Of a DNA stretch of 64,000 nt, positions 9,182 through 18,003 are shown in pieces (position 1 is the first letter of the stretch; every line of letters starts with the position of its first letter). Below the pieces are notes generated by a model. It did no database searches. It saw only the letters and a program-made list of their open reading frames with translations, and was not told the origin of the DNA. The position numbers and the translations under genes were made by a program. Source of the stretch: Plantibacter sp. PA-3-X8 (GTDB taxonomy: Bacteria > Actinomycetota > Actinomycetes > Actinomycetales > Microbacteriaceae); the NCBI RefSeq assembly GCF_003856975.1, contig NZ_CP033107.1, forward strand, positions 1,984,001 to 2,048,000, given 5' to 3'.

Positions 9182-9187
9182 TATGCT
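9182..9187 (+). promoter_or_regulatory. -10 element for glmS
   Basis: TATGCT ends seven bases before the glmS ATG, which implies a leaderless or nearly leaderless message. No convincing -35 was seen. Confidence 0.45.
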
Positions 9188-9194
9188 GCTCTAC

Positions 9195-11042
9195 ATGTGT
9201 GGAATCGTAGGGTACGTCGGGAACGACAAGACGGTGGACGTCCTCATGGGCGGACTCAAGCGGCTCGAGTACCGGGGGTACGACTCCGCCGGGATCGCCG
9301 TGCTCGACGCGACGGGTTCGCTGAACACCCGGAAGCGCGCCGGGAAGCTGGCCGTCCTCACCGAGGACCTCGCCGCGAACCCCATCGCGCCGGGCTCGAC
9401 CGGTATCGGTCACACCCGTTGGGCGACCCACGGTGGACCGACGGACCGCAACGCGCACCCGCACCTCGGTGACGAAGGACGCCTCGCGCTCATCCACAAC
9501 GGCATCATCGAGAACTTCGCCGAACTGCGCGCGGAGCTCCTCGCGGACGGCTTCACCTTCGAGAGCGACACCGACACCGAGATCGCCGCCGTGCTGATCG
9601 GCCGCGAGTACCGTTCCACCGGCGACCTCACCGAAGCCTTCCGTCGCGTCGTCGCTCGCCTGGACGGCGCCTTCACGCTGCTCGCCATGCACCAGGACCT
9701 GCCCGGCGTCGTCATCGGTGCGCGTCGGAACTCGCCGCTCGTCATCGGGCTCGGCGACGGCGAGAACTTCCTCGGGTCGGACGTCGCCGCGTTCGTGCAG
9801 TACACCCAGCGCGCGGTCGCGATCGGCCAGGACCAGATGGTCGTCATCACGCCCGACGACGTGACGGTCACCGACTTCTCCGGCAACCACGTCGTGACCG
9901 AGCCGTTCGAGATCCAGTGGGACGCTTCGGCGGCCGACAAGGGCGGCTGGTCGAGCTTCATGGCGAAGGAGATCAGCGAGGAGCCCGACGCGGTCGCGAA
10001 CACGATCCGCGGGCGGGTCGAGGGCGGCCAGGTCGTCATCCCCGAACTCGCCGGTCTCGACGAGCTCTTCCTCGACATCAACCGCATCGTGATCATCGCG
10101 TGTGGCACCGCCGCCTACGCGGGCACGGTCGGCACCTACGCGATCGAGCGCTGGGCCGGGATCCCGGTCACCGTCGAGCTGAGCCACGAGTTCCGCTACC
10201 GTGACCCGGTCATCGACGCGCGCACGCTCGTCATCTCGGTGAGCCAGTCGGGCGAGACCATGGACACGCTCATGGCGGTGCGTTTCGCGAGCGAGTCCGG
10301 CGCGAAGACCCTGTCGATCTGCAACACCCAGGGCGCCACGATCGCGCGCGAGTCGGACGCCGTGGTGTACACCCACGCGGGGCCCGAGGTCGCGGTCGCG
10401 TCCACGAAGGCGTTCACCGCTCAGATCACGGCGCTGTACCTGTTCGGGCTGCACCTCGCGCGGGTCCGCGGCACGCAGACCCCGGCGTTCCTGGCGTCGC
10501 AGGTCGAGGAGCTGCAGGCCGTGCCCGACAAGATCGCCAGCATCCTCGGGGCCTCCGAGAAGATCGCGCAGCTCGCCCACTGGATGGCCGACTCCCGGGC
10601 CGTGCTCTTCCTCGGCCGCCACGTGGGGTACCCGATCGCGCTCGAGGGTGCGCTGAAGCTCAAGGAGCTCGCGTACATCCACGCTGAAGGCTTCGCCGGT
10701 GGCGAGCTCAAGCACGGCCCGATCGCCCTGATCGAGCCGGGCCAGCCCGTCTTCGTCGTCGTCCCGAGCCCGCGTGGCTCGGCAATCCTGCACCCGAAGG
10801 TCATCTCGACCATCGAGGAGATCCGCGCACGTGGTGCCCGGGTCATCGCGATCGCGGAGCAGGGCGACGCCGCCGTCCTGCCCTCGGCCGACGAGGTCAT
10901 CCCGATCCCGCTCGCCGGTCCGCTGTTCGAGCCCCTGCTCGCCGTCATCCCGCTGCACATCTTCGCGATGGAGCTCGCGACGGCGAAGGGCCTCGACGTT
11001 GACCAGCCGCGCAACCTCGCGAAGTCCGTCACGGTCGAGTAG
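9195..11042 (+). CDS. glmS: Glutamine--fructose-6-phosphate aminotransferase (isomerizing)
   Basis: The 615-residue enzyme makes glucosamine-6-phosphate from fructose-6-phosphate and glutamine. The start is fixed by the N-terminal nucleophile: the ATG at 9195 gives MCGIVGYVG, with Cys exposed after Met removal, whereas the ATG at 9183 would bury it. Residues 1 to about 220 are the glutaminase domain. Two SIS sugar-isomerase domains follow (SQSGETMDTLMAV and related motifs), and the C-terminus PRNLAKSVTVE is the conserved lid. No glmS ribozyme is present upstream, as expected outside Firmicutes. Confidence 0.97.
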   Translation: MCGIVGYVGNDKTVDVLMGGLKRLEYRGYDSAGIAVLDATGSLNTRKRAGKLAVLTEDLAANPIAPGSTGIGHTRWATHGGPTDRNAHPHLGDEGRLALIHNGIIENFAELRAELLADGFTFESDTDTEIAAVLIGREYRSTGDLTEAFRRVVARLDGAFTLLAMHQDLPGVVIGARRNSPLVIGLGDGENFLGSDVAAFVQYTQRAVAIGQDQMVVITPDDVTVTDFSGNHVVTEPFEIQWDASAADKGGWSSFMAKEISEEPDAVANTIRGRVEGGQVVIPELAGLDELFLDINRIVIIACGTAAYAGTVGTYAIERWAGIPVTVELSHEFRYRDPVIDARTLVISVSQSGETMDTLMAVRFASESGAKTLSICNTQGATIARESDAVVYTHAGPEVAVASTKAFTAQITALYLFGLHLARVRGTQTPAFLASQVEELQAVPDKIASILGASEKIAQLAHWMADSRAVLFLGRHVGYPIALEGALKLKELAYIHAEGFAGGELKHGPIALIEPGQPVFVVVPSPRGSAILHPKVISTIEEIRARGARVIAIAEQGDAAVLPSADEVIPIPLAGPLFEPLLAVIPLHIFAMELATAKGLDVDQPRNLAKSVTVE

Positions 11043-11065
11043 GGGCGGTCCGCGGGGTCCGAGGT

Positions 11066-11082
11066 GGCCCGTCGTGCGGGCC
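11066..11082 (+). terminator. Possible terminator hairpin after glmS
   Basis: GGCCCG (11066-11071) pairs with CGGGCC (11077-11082). The stem is only six bases and lacks a T run, so this is a weak call. The neighbouring CCGGGCC offers an alternative pairing. Confidence 0.3.
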
Positions 11083-11104
11083 TCCGGGCCGCACACGACG
11101 GCCG

Positions 11105-11110
11105 TAGAGT
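11105..11110 (+). promoter_or_regulatory. -10 element for acpS-alr-tsaE
   Basis: TAGAGT ends six bases before the acpS ATG, which predicts a leaderless transcript. Confidence 0.5.
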
Positions 11111-11116
11111 AGAGGG

Positions 11117-11473
11117 ATGATCATCGGCATCGGGGTGGACCTGGTCGACCTCGCACGGTTCGAACGGGCGATCACGCGCACCCCGAACCTGCTGGCCAGG
11201 CTCTTCGTCCCGTCGGAGCGCGACCTCCCGCTGCGGTCCCTCGCCGGGCGGTTCGCCGCCAAGGAGGCGCTCATCAAAGCACTGGGTTCCTCGGACGGCA
11301 TCCGGTGGCAGGAGATGGCGATCGTGAACGGCCCCGAGGGGAAGCCTGACTTCGCCCTGTCCGGCGTCACGGCGGGTGTCGTGGCTGAACGGGGGATCAC
11401 CAGCATGCACCTGACCATGACGCACGACGCCGGGGTCGCCGTCGCGTTCGTCGTCGCGGAGCGGGAGGGATGA
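11117..11473 (+). CDS. acpS: Holo-[acyl-carrier-protein] synthase
   Basis: The 118-residue protein transfers 4'-phosphopantetheine from CoA to acyl carrier protein. The motif GIGVDLVDLARFE at the N-terminus (Asp8) and RFAAKEALIKAL (Glu50) supply the two Mg2+-binding acids of the AcpS family. It is a compact single-domain member that works as a trimer in relatives. Its stop overlaps the alr start by four bases (ATGA), indicating translational coupling. Confidence 0.94.
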   Translation: MIIGIGVDLVDLARFERAITRTPNLLARLFVPSERDLPLRSLAGRFAAKEALIKALGSSDGIRWQEMAIVNGPEGKPDFALSGVTAGVVAERGITSMHLTMTHDAGVAVAFVVAEREG

Positions 11474-12630
11474 CGCCCGTGTCCGAGCACGATGAGCGAC
11501 CGACCCGCGAGGCGATCATCGACCTCGACGCCCTGCGCCACAACGTCCGTCGTCTGCGCGAACTGACCGACGTCGGTGAACTCATCGTCGTCGTCAAGGC
11601 CGACGCCTACGGGCACGGTGCCGAGGCGATCGCCCGCGCGGCGGTCGAGGCCGGGGCCGATCGCCTGGGCGTCGCCGACATCACCGAGGGCGTCGCGCTG
11701 CGTGCCGCCGGGATCACGGCACCGATCCTCGCCTGGCTGCACGGCCCACAAGCGGGGTTCGGCGCCGCACTCGACGCCGGGCTCGACCTCGGTCTGTCGT
11801 CGGTGGCGCAGCTCGACCGCGTGATCGAGGCCGCTCGGGATCGGCCGTCCGTCGTGCCGGTCGTCCAGTTCAAACTCGAGACCGGGCTCAGCCGGAACGG
11901 CGCGGCCGAAGCCGACTGGCCGGCGCTCTTCGAGACCGCCGCAGCCGCCGAGGCCGCCGGGCTCGTCCGGGTCGACGGGCTGTTCTCGCACGTCTCCAAC
12001 ACCTCCACCGCCGACGACCGGGCCGCCGCCGTCCGCTTCGAACGCGGGGTCGCCCTCGCCAGGGAGGCCGGTCTCGCACCGCGGAGTCTGCACCTCGCCG
12101 CGTCGGCGGCAGCACTCGGCGAGCCGTCCCTCCGGTACGACGCCGTCCGCCTCGGACTCGCCGTGTACGGCCTGTCACCCTTCGAGCCCACCGAGGACGC
12201 CGACCGCTCGGCCGACGCCTTCGGCCTCCGGCCCGTCATGACCCTCCGGGCGACGGTCGCCGCCGTGCGTCGGGTCGAGCCGGGCGCCGGGGTGTCCTAC
12301 GACTACAGCTACCGGACCAGCACGGCGACGACGCTCGCCCTCATCCCGCTCGGATACGCCGACGGTGTGCCGCGAAGCGCCTCCAACGCCGGTCCGGTCG
12401 TGATCAACGGACGCCGCTACCGGGTGTGCGGGCGGATCGCGATGGACCAGTTCGTCGTCGACGTCGGCGACGACGCGGTCGCGGTGGGTGACGACGCCGT
12501 GCTCTTCGGCGATCCGGCGTCCGGCGCGCCGCGTGTCGAGGAGTGGGCGGAGGCCGCCGGCACCATCAACTACGAACTCGTCACCCGCATCGGGCCGCGC
12601 GTGGTCCGGACGACCAGGGAGCGGTCATGA
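11470..12630 (+). CDS. alr: Alanine racemase
   Basis: The 386-residue enzyme makes D-alanine for peptidoglycan. The PLP-binding Lys43 lies in VVKADAYGHGA. The second catalytic base, Tyr, is in the GAGVSYDYSYRT region near residue 277 at the start of the C-terminal beta domain. An alternative GTG start nine bases downstream would remove three residues only. The gene overlaps acpS upstream and tsaE downstream by four bases each, so acpS-alr-tsaE behave as one translationally coupled unit. Confidence 0.96.
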   Translation: MTPVSEHDERPTREAIIDLDALRHNVRRLRELTDVGELIVVVKADAYGHGAEAIARAAVEAGADRLGVADITEGVALRAAGITAPILAWLHGPQAGFGAALDAGLDLGLSSVAQLDRVIEAARDRPSVVPVVQFKLETGLSRNGAAEADWPALFETAAAAEAAGLVRVDGLFSHVSNTSTADDRAAAVRFERGVALAREAGLAPRSLHLAASAAALGEPSLRYDAVRLGLAVYGLSPFEPTEDADRSADAFGLRPVMTLRATVAAVRRVEPGAGVSYDYSYRTSTATTLALIPLGYADGVPRSASNAGPVVINGRRYRVCGRIAMDQFVVDVGDDAVAVGDDAVLFGDPASGAPRVEEWAEAAGTINYELVTRIGPRVVRTTRERS

Positions 12631-13127
12631 CCGATCACGTCCTCACCCCGGGCACCGTCGAGGTGGCGACGCCCGAGGAGATGCACGCGTACGGCGTCCG
12701 ACTCGGCACGGAACTGCGTGCAGGGCAGCTCCTGGTCCTGACCGGGCCGCTCGGAGCAGGCAAGACGACCCTCACGCGAGGGATCGGCGAGGGCCTCGGG
12801 GTCCGCGGCCCCGTCACCAGCCCCACCTTCGTGCTCGCCAGGACGCACCCGAGCCTCGTCGGCGGTCCGCCGCTCGTCCACGTGGACGCCTACCGGCTCG
12901 GCTCGGCGCTCGAACTCGACGACCTCGACATCGACTTCGCCCGGTCCGTCGTCGTCGTGGAGTGGGGAGCCGGATTGCTCGACGGCGTGGTCCCCACCTG
13001 GTTCGAGCTCGTCATCGAACGTCCGACCGGAGCCGGCGACGAGCCCGCCACGGACGACGCCGGCGAGGAGCCGATCGAGCGCCGGACCCTCACGCTCTCG
13101 CGGCACCCCGCCATCGACGCCGGGTAG
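12627..13127 (+). CDS. tsaE: tRNA t6A biosynthesis ATPase TsaE
   Basis: The 166-residue protein is the ATPase of the TsaB-TsaD-TsaE complex that transfers threonylcarbamoyl to A37 of tRNAs. The Walker A motif GPLGAGKTTLTRG is at about residues 40-52, and the conserved TSPTFVLA segment (switch I) follows. I chose the ATG at 12627, which overlaps the alr stop. Its own TAG stop (13125-13127) forms the first half of a TAGGCT -10 element for tsaB. Confidence 0.94.
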   Translation: MTDHVLTPGTVEVATPEEMHAYGVRLGTELRAGQLLVLTGPLGAGKTTLTRGIGEGLGVRGPVTSPTFVLARTHPSLVGGPPLVHVDAYRLGSALELDDLDIDFARSVVVVEWGAGLLDGVVPTWFELVIERPTGAGDEPATDDAGEEPIERRTLTLSRHPAIDAG

Positions 13128-13130
13128 GCT
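13125..13130 (+). promoter_or_regulatory. -10 element for tsaB-rimI-tsaD, overlapping the tsaE stop
   Basis: TAGGCT ends seven bases before the tsaB GTG; its first three bases are the tsaE stop codon. Confidence 0.5.
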
Positions 13131-13137
13131 GGACGAC

Positions 13138-13767
13138 GTGCTGTTGGCGATCGATACATCCGCGGGTTCGAGCGTCGCCGTCGTCACCCTGGGTGGCGAG
13201 GTGCTGGCCGAACGGTCCTCCGACGACCCGATGCGGCACGCCGAGGTCATCGGGACGCTCATCGCCGGATGCCTCGACGACGCCGGGATCGAGGTCGCCG
13301 CGCTCACCGGGCTGGTCGCGGGTATGGGACCAGGGCCGTTCACCGGACTCCGGATCGGGATCGCCGCGGCCCGCAGCTTCGGGATCGGTGCAGGCCTCCC
13401 GGTGCACCCCGTGGTGAGCCACGATGCGATCGCGCTCGACGCCTACCGTTCCGGTTCCGCCGCACCCGACGCCACACTGCTCGTGGTCACCGACGCCCGC
13501 CGTCGCGAACGCTACTGGACGAGCTACGCCGGACTCGACGCAGCCGGCCTCCCGGTCCGTGTGCAGGGGCCGGCCCTCGCGAAACCCGACGACCTCCCGA
13601 CCTCCGAATCCGTGCGCCTCGACGCGCTGGTCGTCCCCGCCGGGGCACTGGGACAGGTCGCCGCCGCACTCCTCGCCACCGACGGCGCGTTCGCGGGGGA
13701 GGAGCCGTTGTACCTCCGCTCGCCCGACGTCACGATGTCCGCGGGCGCCAAGCGGGTGACGGCGTGA
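13138..13767 (+). CDS. tsaB: tRNA threonylcarbamoyladenosine biosynthesis protein TsaB
   Basis: The 209-residue protein is the catalytically inactive ASKHA-fold partner that dimerises with TsaD. It opens with LLAIDTSAGSSVAVV and carries GMGPGPFTGLRIGIAAARSF, the signature shared by TsaB proteins. It starts at a GTG preceded by a leaderless-type -10 and overlaps rimI by four bases (GTGA). Its place between tsaE and rimI-tsaD supports the assignment. Confidence 0.93.
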   Translation: MLLAIDTSAGSSVAVVTLGGEVLAERSSDDPMRHAEVIGTLIAGCLDDAGIEVAALTGLVAGMGPGPFTGLRIGIAAARSFGIGAGLPVHPVVSHDAIALDAYRSGSAAPDATLLVVTDARRRERYWTSYAGLDAAGLPVRVQGPALAKPDDLPTSESVRLDALVVPAGALGQVAAALLATDGAFAGEEPLYLRSPDVTMSAGAKRVTA

Positions 13768-14300
13768 CCTGGTCGCTGCGCCGCGCCGGCGTCGCCGACC
13801 TCGACGCCATCATGGAGCTCGAGCACACCGTCTTCGTGAACGACGCCTGGTCGGCGGACATGATGCGCGCCGAACTGTCGTCGCCGCACGGGTACTACCT
13901 CGTGGCGACGGAGGTCGACGCCGACGACGCGACACTCGCCGGCTACGGCGGTCTCTTCGCACCGTCCCGGTCCGATGACGCCGACATCCAGACCATCGCC
14001 GTCGCCGGGCACGCCAGAGGACGAGGGCTCGGACGACTCCTCATGCAGGCGCTCATCGAGCAGGCCCGGCAGCAGGACGTCACCCAGGTGTTCCTCGAGG
14101 TCAGGGCCGACAACCCCGTGGCGATCGCGCTGTACCGGAGTATCGGCTTCGAGGAACTCGGCGTCCGCCCCGGCTACTACCAGCCGGATGACGTCGACGC
14201 CATCGTCATGCGACTCACGGTCCAGCCGAGGCCGCCCATGCCCGCCCACGGCCAGTCCCCGCTCGACCAGACCGACCAGCACCCCGGGAGCATCGCGTGA
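13764..14300 (+). CDS. rimI: Ribosomal protein S18-alanine N-acetyltransferase
   Basis: The 178-residue GNAT protein starts at a GTG inside the tsaB stop. It contains the acetyl-CoA site [20 protein letters not shown] and the RimI-like segment [20 protein letters not shown]. RimI acetylates the N-terminus of S18 in E. coli and can act on other N-termini. Clustering with tsaB and tsaD is widespread. Compared with E. coli RimI (148 residues) it has an extra Pro-rich C-terminal tail of about 25 residues. Confidence 0.9.
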   Translation: MTWSLRRAGVADLDAIMELEHTVFVNDAWSADMMRAELSSPHGYYLVATEVDADDATLAGYGGLFAPSRSDDADIQTIAVAGHARGRGLGRLLMQALIEQARQQDVTQVFLEVRADNPVAIALYRSIGFEELGVRPGYYQPDDVDAIVMRLTVQPRPPMPAHGQSPLDQTDQHPGSIA

Positions 14301-15355
14301 ACCGTGCAGAACCGCTCGTCCTCGGCATCGAGACGAGCTGCGACGAGACCGGGATCGGCATCGTCCGCGGACACCACCTGCTGGCGAACACCATCGCCTC
14401 GAGCATGGACGAGCACGCACGGTACGGCGGCGTCGTCCCGGAGGTCGCCGCTCGCGCCCACCTCGAGGCCCTCGAGCCGACGCTCACGGCGGCGCTCGCC
14501 GAGGCCGGCATCGCCCTGGCCGACCTCGACGCCGTCGCGGTGACCAGTGGCCCCGGCCTGTCCGGCGCACTCATGGTCGGCGTCGGTGCAGCGAAGGCGC
14601 TCGCCGTGTCCCTCGGCAAACCGCTGTACGCCGTGAACCACCTCGTCGGTCACGTCGGCGCGGACGTCCTCGACTCCGAGGACGGGACGATCGAGTACCC
14701 GACGATCGCCCTGCTCGTGTCCGGCGGGCACACCTCGCTGCTCCTCGTGCGGGACCTTGTGTCGGACGTCGAACTGCTCGGCGAGACCATCGACGACGCG
14801 GCGGGCGAGGCCTTCGACAAGGTCGCGCGCATCCTGGGTCTGCCGTACCCGGGCGGTCCGCAGATCGACCGGGCGGCCGTCGGCGGCGACCCGAAGGCGA
14901 TCCGCTTCCCCCGCGGACTCAGCCTGCCGAAGGACATGGAGCGGCATCGCTACGACTTCTCCTTCTCCGGCCTGAAGACGGCCGTGGCACGCTGGGTCGA
15001 GGCGAAGCAGGACGCGGGGGAGCCGGTCCCCGTCGCGGACGTCGCCGCCAGCTTCCGCGAGGCCGTCGTCGACGTGCTCGTCTCGAAGGCGGTCAAGGCA
15101 TGCACCGAGCTCGGCGTGCCCCGCCTGCTGCTGGGGGGCGGTGTCATCGCGAACGCGCGGCTCCGCGAGGTGGCAGCCGAACGCACCGCCTCGGCCGGGA
15201 TCGAACTCCGCATCCCGCCGTTGCAGCTGTGCACGGACAACGGTGCGATGATCGCCGCGCTCGCCGCGCAGCTCATCTCCGCCGGACACGAGCCGTCGTC
15301 GCTCGACTTCGGCGCGGACTCGACCCTGCCGGTCACCGAGATCCAGGTGCTCTGA
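14297..15355 (+). CDS. tsaD: tRNA N6-adenosine threonylcarbamoyltransferase TsaD
   Basis: The 352-residue enzyme transfers the threonylcarbamoyl group to A37 of ANN-decoding tRNAs. The N-terminal [15 protein letters not shown] loop and the metal-binding pair His115/His119 in [10 protein letters not shown] are intact, as is the [10 protein letters not shown] phosphate loop. The GTG start overlaps rimI by four bases. With tsaE and tsaB close by, three of the four t6A proteins are encoded here; TsaC is not in the window. Confidence 0.96.
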   Translation: MNRAEPLVLGIETSCDETGIGIVRGHHLLANTIASSMDEHARYGGVVPEVAARAHLEALEPTLTAALAEAGIALADLDAVAVTSGPGLSGALMVGVGAAKALAVSLGKPLYAVNHLVGHVGADVLDSEDGTIEYPTIALLVSGGHTSLLLVRDLVSDVELLGETIDDAAGEAFDKVARILGLPYPGGPQIDRAAVGGDPKAIRFPRGLSLPKDMERHRYDFSFSGLKTAVARWVEAKQDAGEPVPVADVAASFREAVVDVLVSKAVKACTELGVPRLLLGGGVIANARLREVAAERTASAGIELRIPPLQLCTDNGAMIAALAAQLISAGHEPSSLDFGADSTLPVTEIQVL

Positions 15356-15449
15356 CCGCTCGACGAGCCGTCTCGCGGCCGTCGACCGGGTGCGCAGACG
15401 TCGGCGCATAGGATGGGCCGGTACCCGGTCACGGATCGAAGGAGCGGCG

Positions 15450-16187
15450 ATGGATCAGCACGAGCACCCCGACGGACGACCTCAGCACCAGGACGGTGCG
15501 GTGGACGGGCAGTCGCGCCCGCCGCAAGCCGAGCAGCCGAACGGGCAGCCGCAGCAGCCGTGGGGGCAGCAGCCCCAGCCCCAGGCCCAGCAGCCCTGGT
15601 CGCCGTACCAGCCGCCACAGCCCTCCCAGCAGGCCGGCGTCGCGCCGCAGGGCCAGCAGCAGCCGTACCAGCCTCAGCCCTACGGCCAGCAACAGCCGTA
15701 CCAGCCTCAGGGTCAGGCCTCCCCGCCGCCCACGGATTGGCAGCGCGGCGCCGGCGCGCCCGTCACGCCGCCGACGCACCCTGCCCAGCAGGGGGCGTCC
15801 CCCTCGGCGCCTCCGGCGGGTTGGCAGGGCGATCACGCGACCTATCTCCAGACGGTGCCGACGGCGGTCTACCAGGCGCCGAGCCAGGGTGGCTACGCCG
15901 CGTACCAGCAGTCGCAGACGCAGACCCCTGCCGCGTCGACCGGGACCTCGCGGAGCACCTGGTCGCTCATCACCGGTGTCGTCGGGCTCGTCGTGTCGGT
16001 CTTCGTCGGTTGGGGCTTCCCCCTGTCGATCGCCGCGATCGTGCTCGGGTTCGGAGCCAGGCGTCGCGAGCCGCAGGGCCGAGGTCGCGCCCTCACCGGC
16101 CTCGTGACCGGGTTCGTCGGCCTCGCCTGCTCGGTCGGCTGGCTCGTCTACAGCGTCGTCGTGATCATCGGCTACGTCTCGACCTGA
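15450..16187 (+). CDS. Pro/Gln-rich DUF4190-type membrane protein
   Basis: The 245-residue protein has a long N-terminal cytoplasmic-looking region (residues 1 to about 165) made of Pro, Gln, Tyr and Gly, with imperfect repeats of the type QQPYQPQ. Two transmembrane segments follow (about 171-203 and 215-243), flanking a short GARRREPQGRGRA loop. That C-terminal part matches the DUF4190 architecture common in actinobacteria. The function is unknown; such disordered PQ-rich tails often mediate membrane-protein scaffolding. A GGAG ribosome binding site precedes the ATG, and TAGGAT (15409-15414) may be its -10. Confidence 0.8.
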   Translation: MDQHEHPDGRPQHQDGAVDGQSRPPQAEQPNGQPQQPWGQQPQPQAQQPWSPYQPPQPSQQAGVAPQGQQQPYQPQPYGQQQPYQPQGQASPPPTDWQRGAGAPVTPPTHPAQQGASPSAPPAGWQGDHATYLQTVPTAVYQAPSQGGYAAYQQSQTQTPAASTGTSRSTWSLITGVVGLVVSVFVGWGFPLSIAAIVLGFGARRREPQGRGRALTGLVTGFVGLACSVGWLVYSVVVIIGYVST

Positions 16188-16225
16188 TCCTCCACAGGCG
16201 CTGCGGCCCGGCGGACGCCGTCGGG

Positions 16226-17431
16226 TCAGGCGTCGGCGGCCGGCGTCACCCGTTCGACGAGCAGCGCACTGTGTTTGCCGGCGATCCTCGTGAGGATGAT
16301 CGTGGCCGAGCCGTCACCCTTGAGCGCGAGGCGCTTCCGGAACGCCGCGGGGTCGACGTCGACGCCGCGTTTCTTGATCTCGAGGACGCCGATCCCGCGA
16401 TCACGCATGGTGCGCTTGAGGACCTTCTCGTCCATTGGCAGCCGTTCGAGGACCCGGAAGGTCGTGGCGAACGGCGAGCTCGTCGCGGTGTCGGAGGTCA
16501 GGTAGGCGATGCCCTGGCCGAGCATGCCGGCCTCCAACCGGAGGGCGAGGTCGCCGATGAGTCGGGCCCGGATCACGGATCCGTCGGGTTCGTGCACGTA
16601 GTCGCCGAGCTCCCGCACTGGGGCGTCGTCGGCGTCAGCCTCGGCGTGCAACTCGTGGTGGACGCCGTCCGCGAGGAGGAGCGCGGACCGTCGGACATCC
16701 GGACGGGCCAGCGGGCCGAACCAGAGCGCCATCTCGACGAGCTGTCCGTCGACCGACACCCACTGCGCCTCGGCGTCGTCGGGGATGAGGGAGCGGTCGA
16801 ATCCGGGCCCGAGCTTGACGCCTGTGGGGAGGCGGGTCGCCGCACCGAAGACCAGGTCGAGGGACGGGGTGTAGTCGGCGGCACTCGACAGCCGCGCGGT
16901 GTCGGCGTGTCCTGCGGTGCGCCGCGCGGGATCGAACCAGACCGCGTCGAAGTCGTCGAGGGAGACGTCCTCGGCGGCGGCGTTCCGCACGGTCGCCGTG
17001 GGGAACGGAGCGAGGTTGTAGCTGGCGATGGCCGCGGTGACCTCGTCGATGTCGACCGCCGTGACCTCCAGGTCGAGCGAGGCCATGGCCATCGAGTCGG
17101 CGCCGATGCCGCTGCCGAGGTCGGCGATCCGCGTGAGGCCGGCCCGGGCGAACCGCCCGGCGTGCAATGCGGCGACGGGAAGGCGCGTGGCCTGTTCGAG
17201 CCCGGCCTCGGTGAACAGCATGCGGCCGGCGAACGGTCCGAACTTCCCGACGGCCTTCTGCCTGAGCCGCGACTGCGTGAGGACCGCCGCGACCAGCTCG
17301 GGGGAGTGGCCCTCCTTGCGCAGGCGCCCGACCAGGCGGACGGCCTCGTCCTTCGTCGGGTAGGGAGGGAGGGCGTCGAGGAGCCTGAGGCCGTCGGCCG
17401 TGAGGAGTTCGACGAGTTCCGAACGGTCCAT
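16226..17431 (-). CDS. Class I SAM-dependent methyltransferase with THUMP-like domain
   Basis: The 401-residue protein has an N-terminal helical part, then a Rossmann methyltransferase core with the SAM-binding motif IADLGSGIGADSMAMA and an acidic second motif (TAVDIDEVTAA). A DAVWFDPARR segment stands where catalytic motif IV lies. The C-terminal part (RVLERLPMDEKVL and IKKRGVDVDPAAFRKRL) resembles the THUMP-like domain of actinobacterial proteins of this type. A nucleic acid substrate is likely but unproven. An ATG at 17470 would add 13 residues reaching towards the groES operators; I prefer the ATG at 17431. It converges with the DUF4190 gene and diverges from groES. Confidence 0.75.
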   Translation of the reverse strand: MDRSELVELLTADGLRLLDALPPYPTKDEAVRLVGRLRKEGHSPELVAAVLTQSRLRQKAVGKFGPFAGRMLFTEAGLEQATRLPVAALHAGRFARAGLTRIADLGSGIGADSMAMASLDLEVTAVDIDEVTAAIASYNLAPFPTATVRNAAAEDVSLDDFDAVWFDPARRTAGHADTARLSSAADYTPSLDLVFGAATRLPTGVKLGPGFDRSLIPDDAEAQWVSVDGQLVEMALWFGPLARPDVRRSALLLADGVHHELHAEADADDAPVRELGDYVHEPDGSVIRARLIGDLALRLEAGMLGQGIAYLTSDTATSSPFATTFRVLERLPMDEKVLKRTMRDRGIGVLEIKKRGVDVDPAAFRKRLALKGDGSATIILTRIAGKHSALLVERVTPAADA

Positions 17432-17486
17432 GGTCAGCGGGCCTCGGGCGGAGCTAAATGCATCCGGCAACGGTAGCAGTCGCTGA

Positions 17487-17513
17487 TTGGCACTCGCATT
17501 GCATGAGTGCCAG
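17487..17513 (+). promoter_or_regulatory. CIRCE operator 1 (HrcA site) upstream of groES
   Basis: TTGGCACTC, nine bases, then GAGTGCCAG matches the CIRCE consensus TTAGCACTC-N9-GAGTGCTAA with a few changes. It overlaps the -35 region of the groES promoter. Confidence 0.8.
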
Positions 17514-17527
17514 AAGATGCCTACACT
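17499..17527 (+). promoter_or_regulatory. groES promoter
   Basis: TTGCAT (17499-17504) and TACACT (17522-17527) are spaced by 17 bases. The promoter lies between and partly within the two CIRCE elements, so HrcA bound at either site would block it. Confidence 0.65.
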
Positions 17528-17531
17528 GGAA

Positions 17532-17558
17532 TCAGCACTCTCGCAGTGTGAGTGCTAA
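17532..17558 (+). promoter_or_regulatory. CIRCE operator 2 (HrcA site) upstream of groES
   Basis: TCAGCACTC, nine bases, then GAGTGCTAA is a near-perfect CIRCE element. It starts just after the -10 and would cover the transcription start and leader. Confidence 0.88.
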
Positions 17559-17589
17559 CCACGTCTTCGTTTCAAGAAAGAGGTCAACC

Positions 17590-17886
17590 GTGTCGGTCTC
17601 CATCAAGCCGCTCGAGGATCGCATCGTCATCAAGCAGGTCGAGGCAGAGCAGACCACCGCTTCCGGTCTGGTCATCCCCGACACCGCCAAGGAGAAGCCC
17701 CAGGAGGGCGAGGTCGTGGCGGTCGGACCCGGTCGCATCGACGACAACGGCAACCGCGTCCCGCTCGACGTCGCCGTCGGCGACAAGGTGATCTACTCCA
17801 AGTACGGTGGCACCGAGGTCAAGTACGCCGGTGAGGACTACCTCGTCCTGTCCGCGCGCGACGTCCTCGCAGTCGTCGTCCGCTAG
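17590..17886 (+). CDS. groES: Co-chaperonin GroES
   Basis: The 98-residue protein starts at a GTG ([20 protein letters not shown]) and has the mobile-loop region [12 protein letters not shown] and the [10 protein letters not shown] segment typical of GroES. It caps the GroEL cavity. Starting at the earlier ATG would place the CIRCE region inside coding sequence, which is unlikely. No groEL follows: the next gene is rarD after a terminator, so the groEL gene(s) must be elsewhere and presumably are also under HrcA control. Confidence 0.97.
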   Translation: MSVSIKPLEDRIVIKQVEAEQTTASGLVIPDTAKEKPQEGEVVAVGPGRIDDNGNRVPLDVAVGDKVIYSKYGGTEVKYAGEDYLVLSARDVLAVVVR

Positions 17887-17922
17887 TCACCAGCGCACGG
17901 ATCCGGCGGCCCAGGCCGCTCA

Positions 17923-17954
17923 ACAGCCCGAATGGCATTCGCCGTTCGGGCTGT
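17923..17954 (+). terminator. Terminator after groES
   Basis: ACAGCCCGAA (17923-17932) pairs with TTCGGGCTGT (17945-17954), a perfect 10-base stem with a 12-base loop. Confidence 0.8.
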
Positions 17955-17991
17955 GTCCGTTTCCGGAGGGTGTCGCGGGGAGTCGCGGGTC

Positions 17992-17997
17992 TAGCCT
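17992..17997 (+). promoter_or_regulatory. -10 element for rarD
   Basis: TAGCCT ends six bases before the rarD GTG, which predicts a leaderless transcript. Confidence 0.5.
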
Positions 17998-18003
17998 GGA
18001 CCA

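Noticed and set aside
9069..9194. A glmS ribozyme upstream of glmS
   Set aside because: The 126-base gap is too short, none of the conserved core was seen, and these ribozymes are essentially restricted to Firmicutes and relatives.
7983..11096. A 1037-codon open frame on the minus strand across coaA, glmS and acpS
   Set aside because: It is antisense to three well-conserved genes, rich in Arg, Asp and Gly, and has no domain. This is the usual GC-driven shadow of codon bias.
15550..15730. Regularly repeated DNA that could look like a CRISPR or minisatellite
   Set aside because: It is coding sequence for the Pro/Gln-rich repeats of the DUF4190 protein, with uneven unit length and no spacers.
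15413..17476. A 687-codon + strand frame over the DUF4190 gene and the methyltransferase
   Set aside because: It runs antisense to the conserved SAM-binding motifs and out of frame with DUF4190, so it is a shadow.
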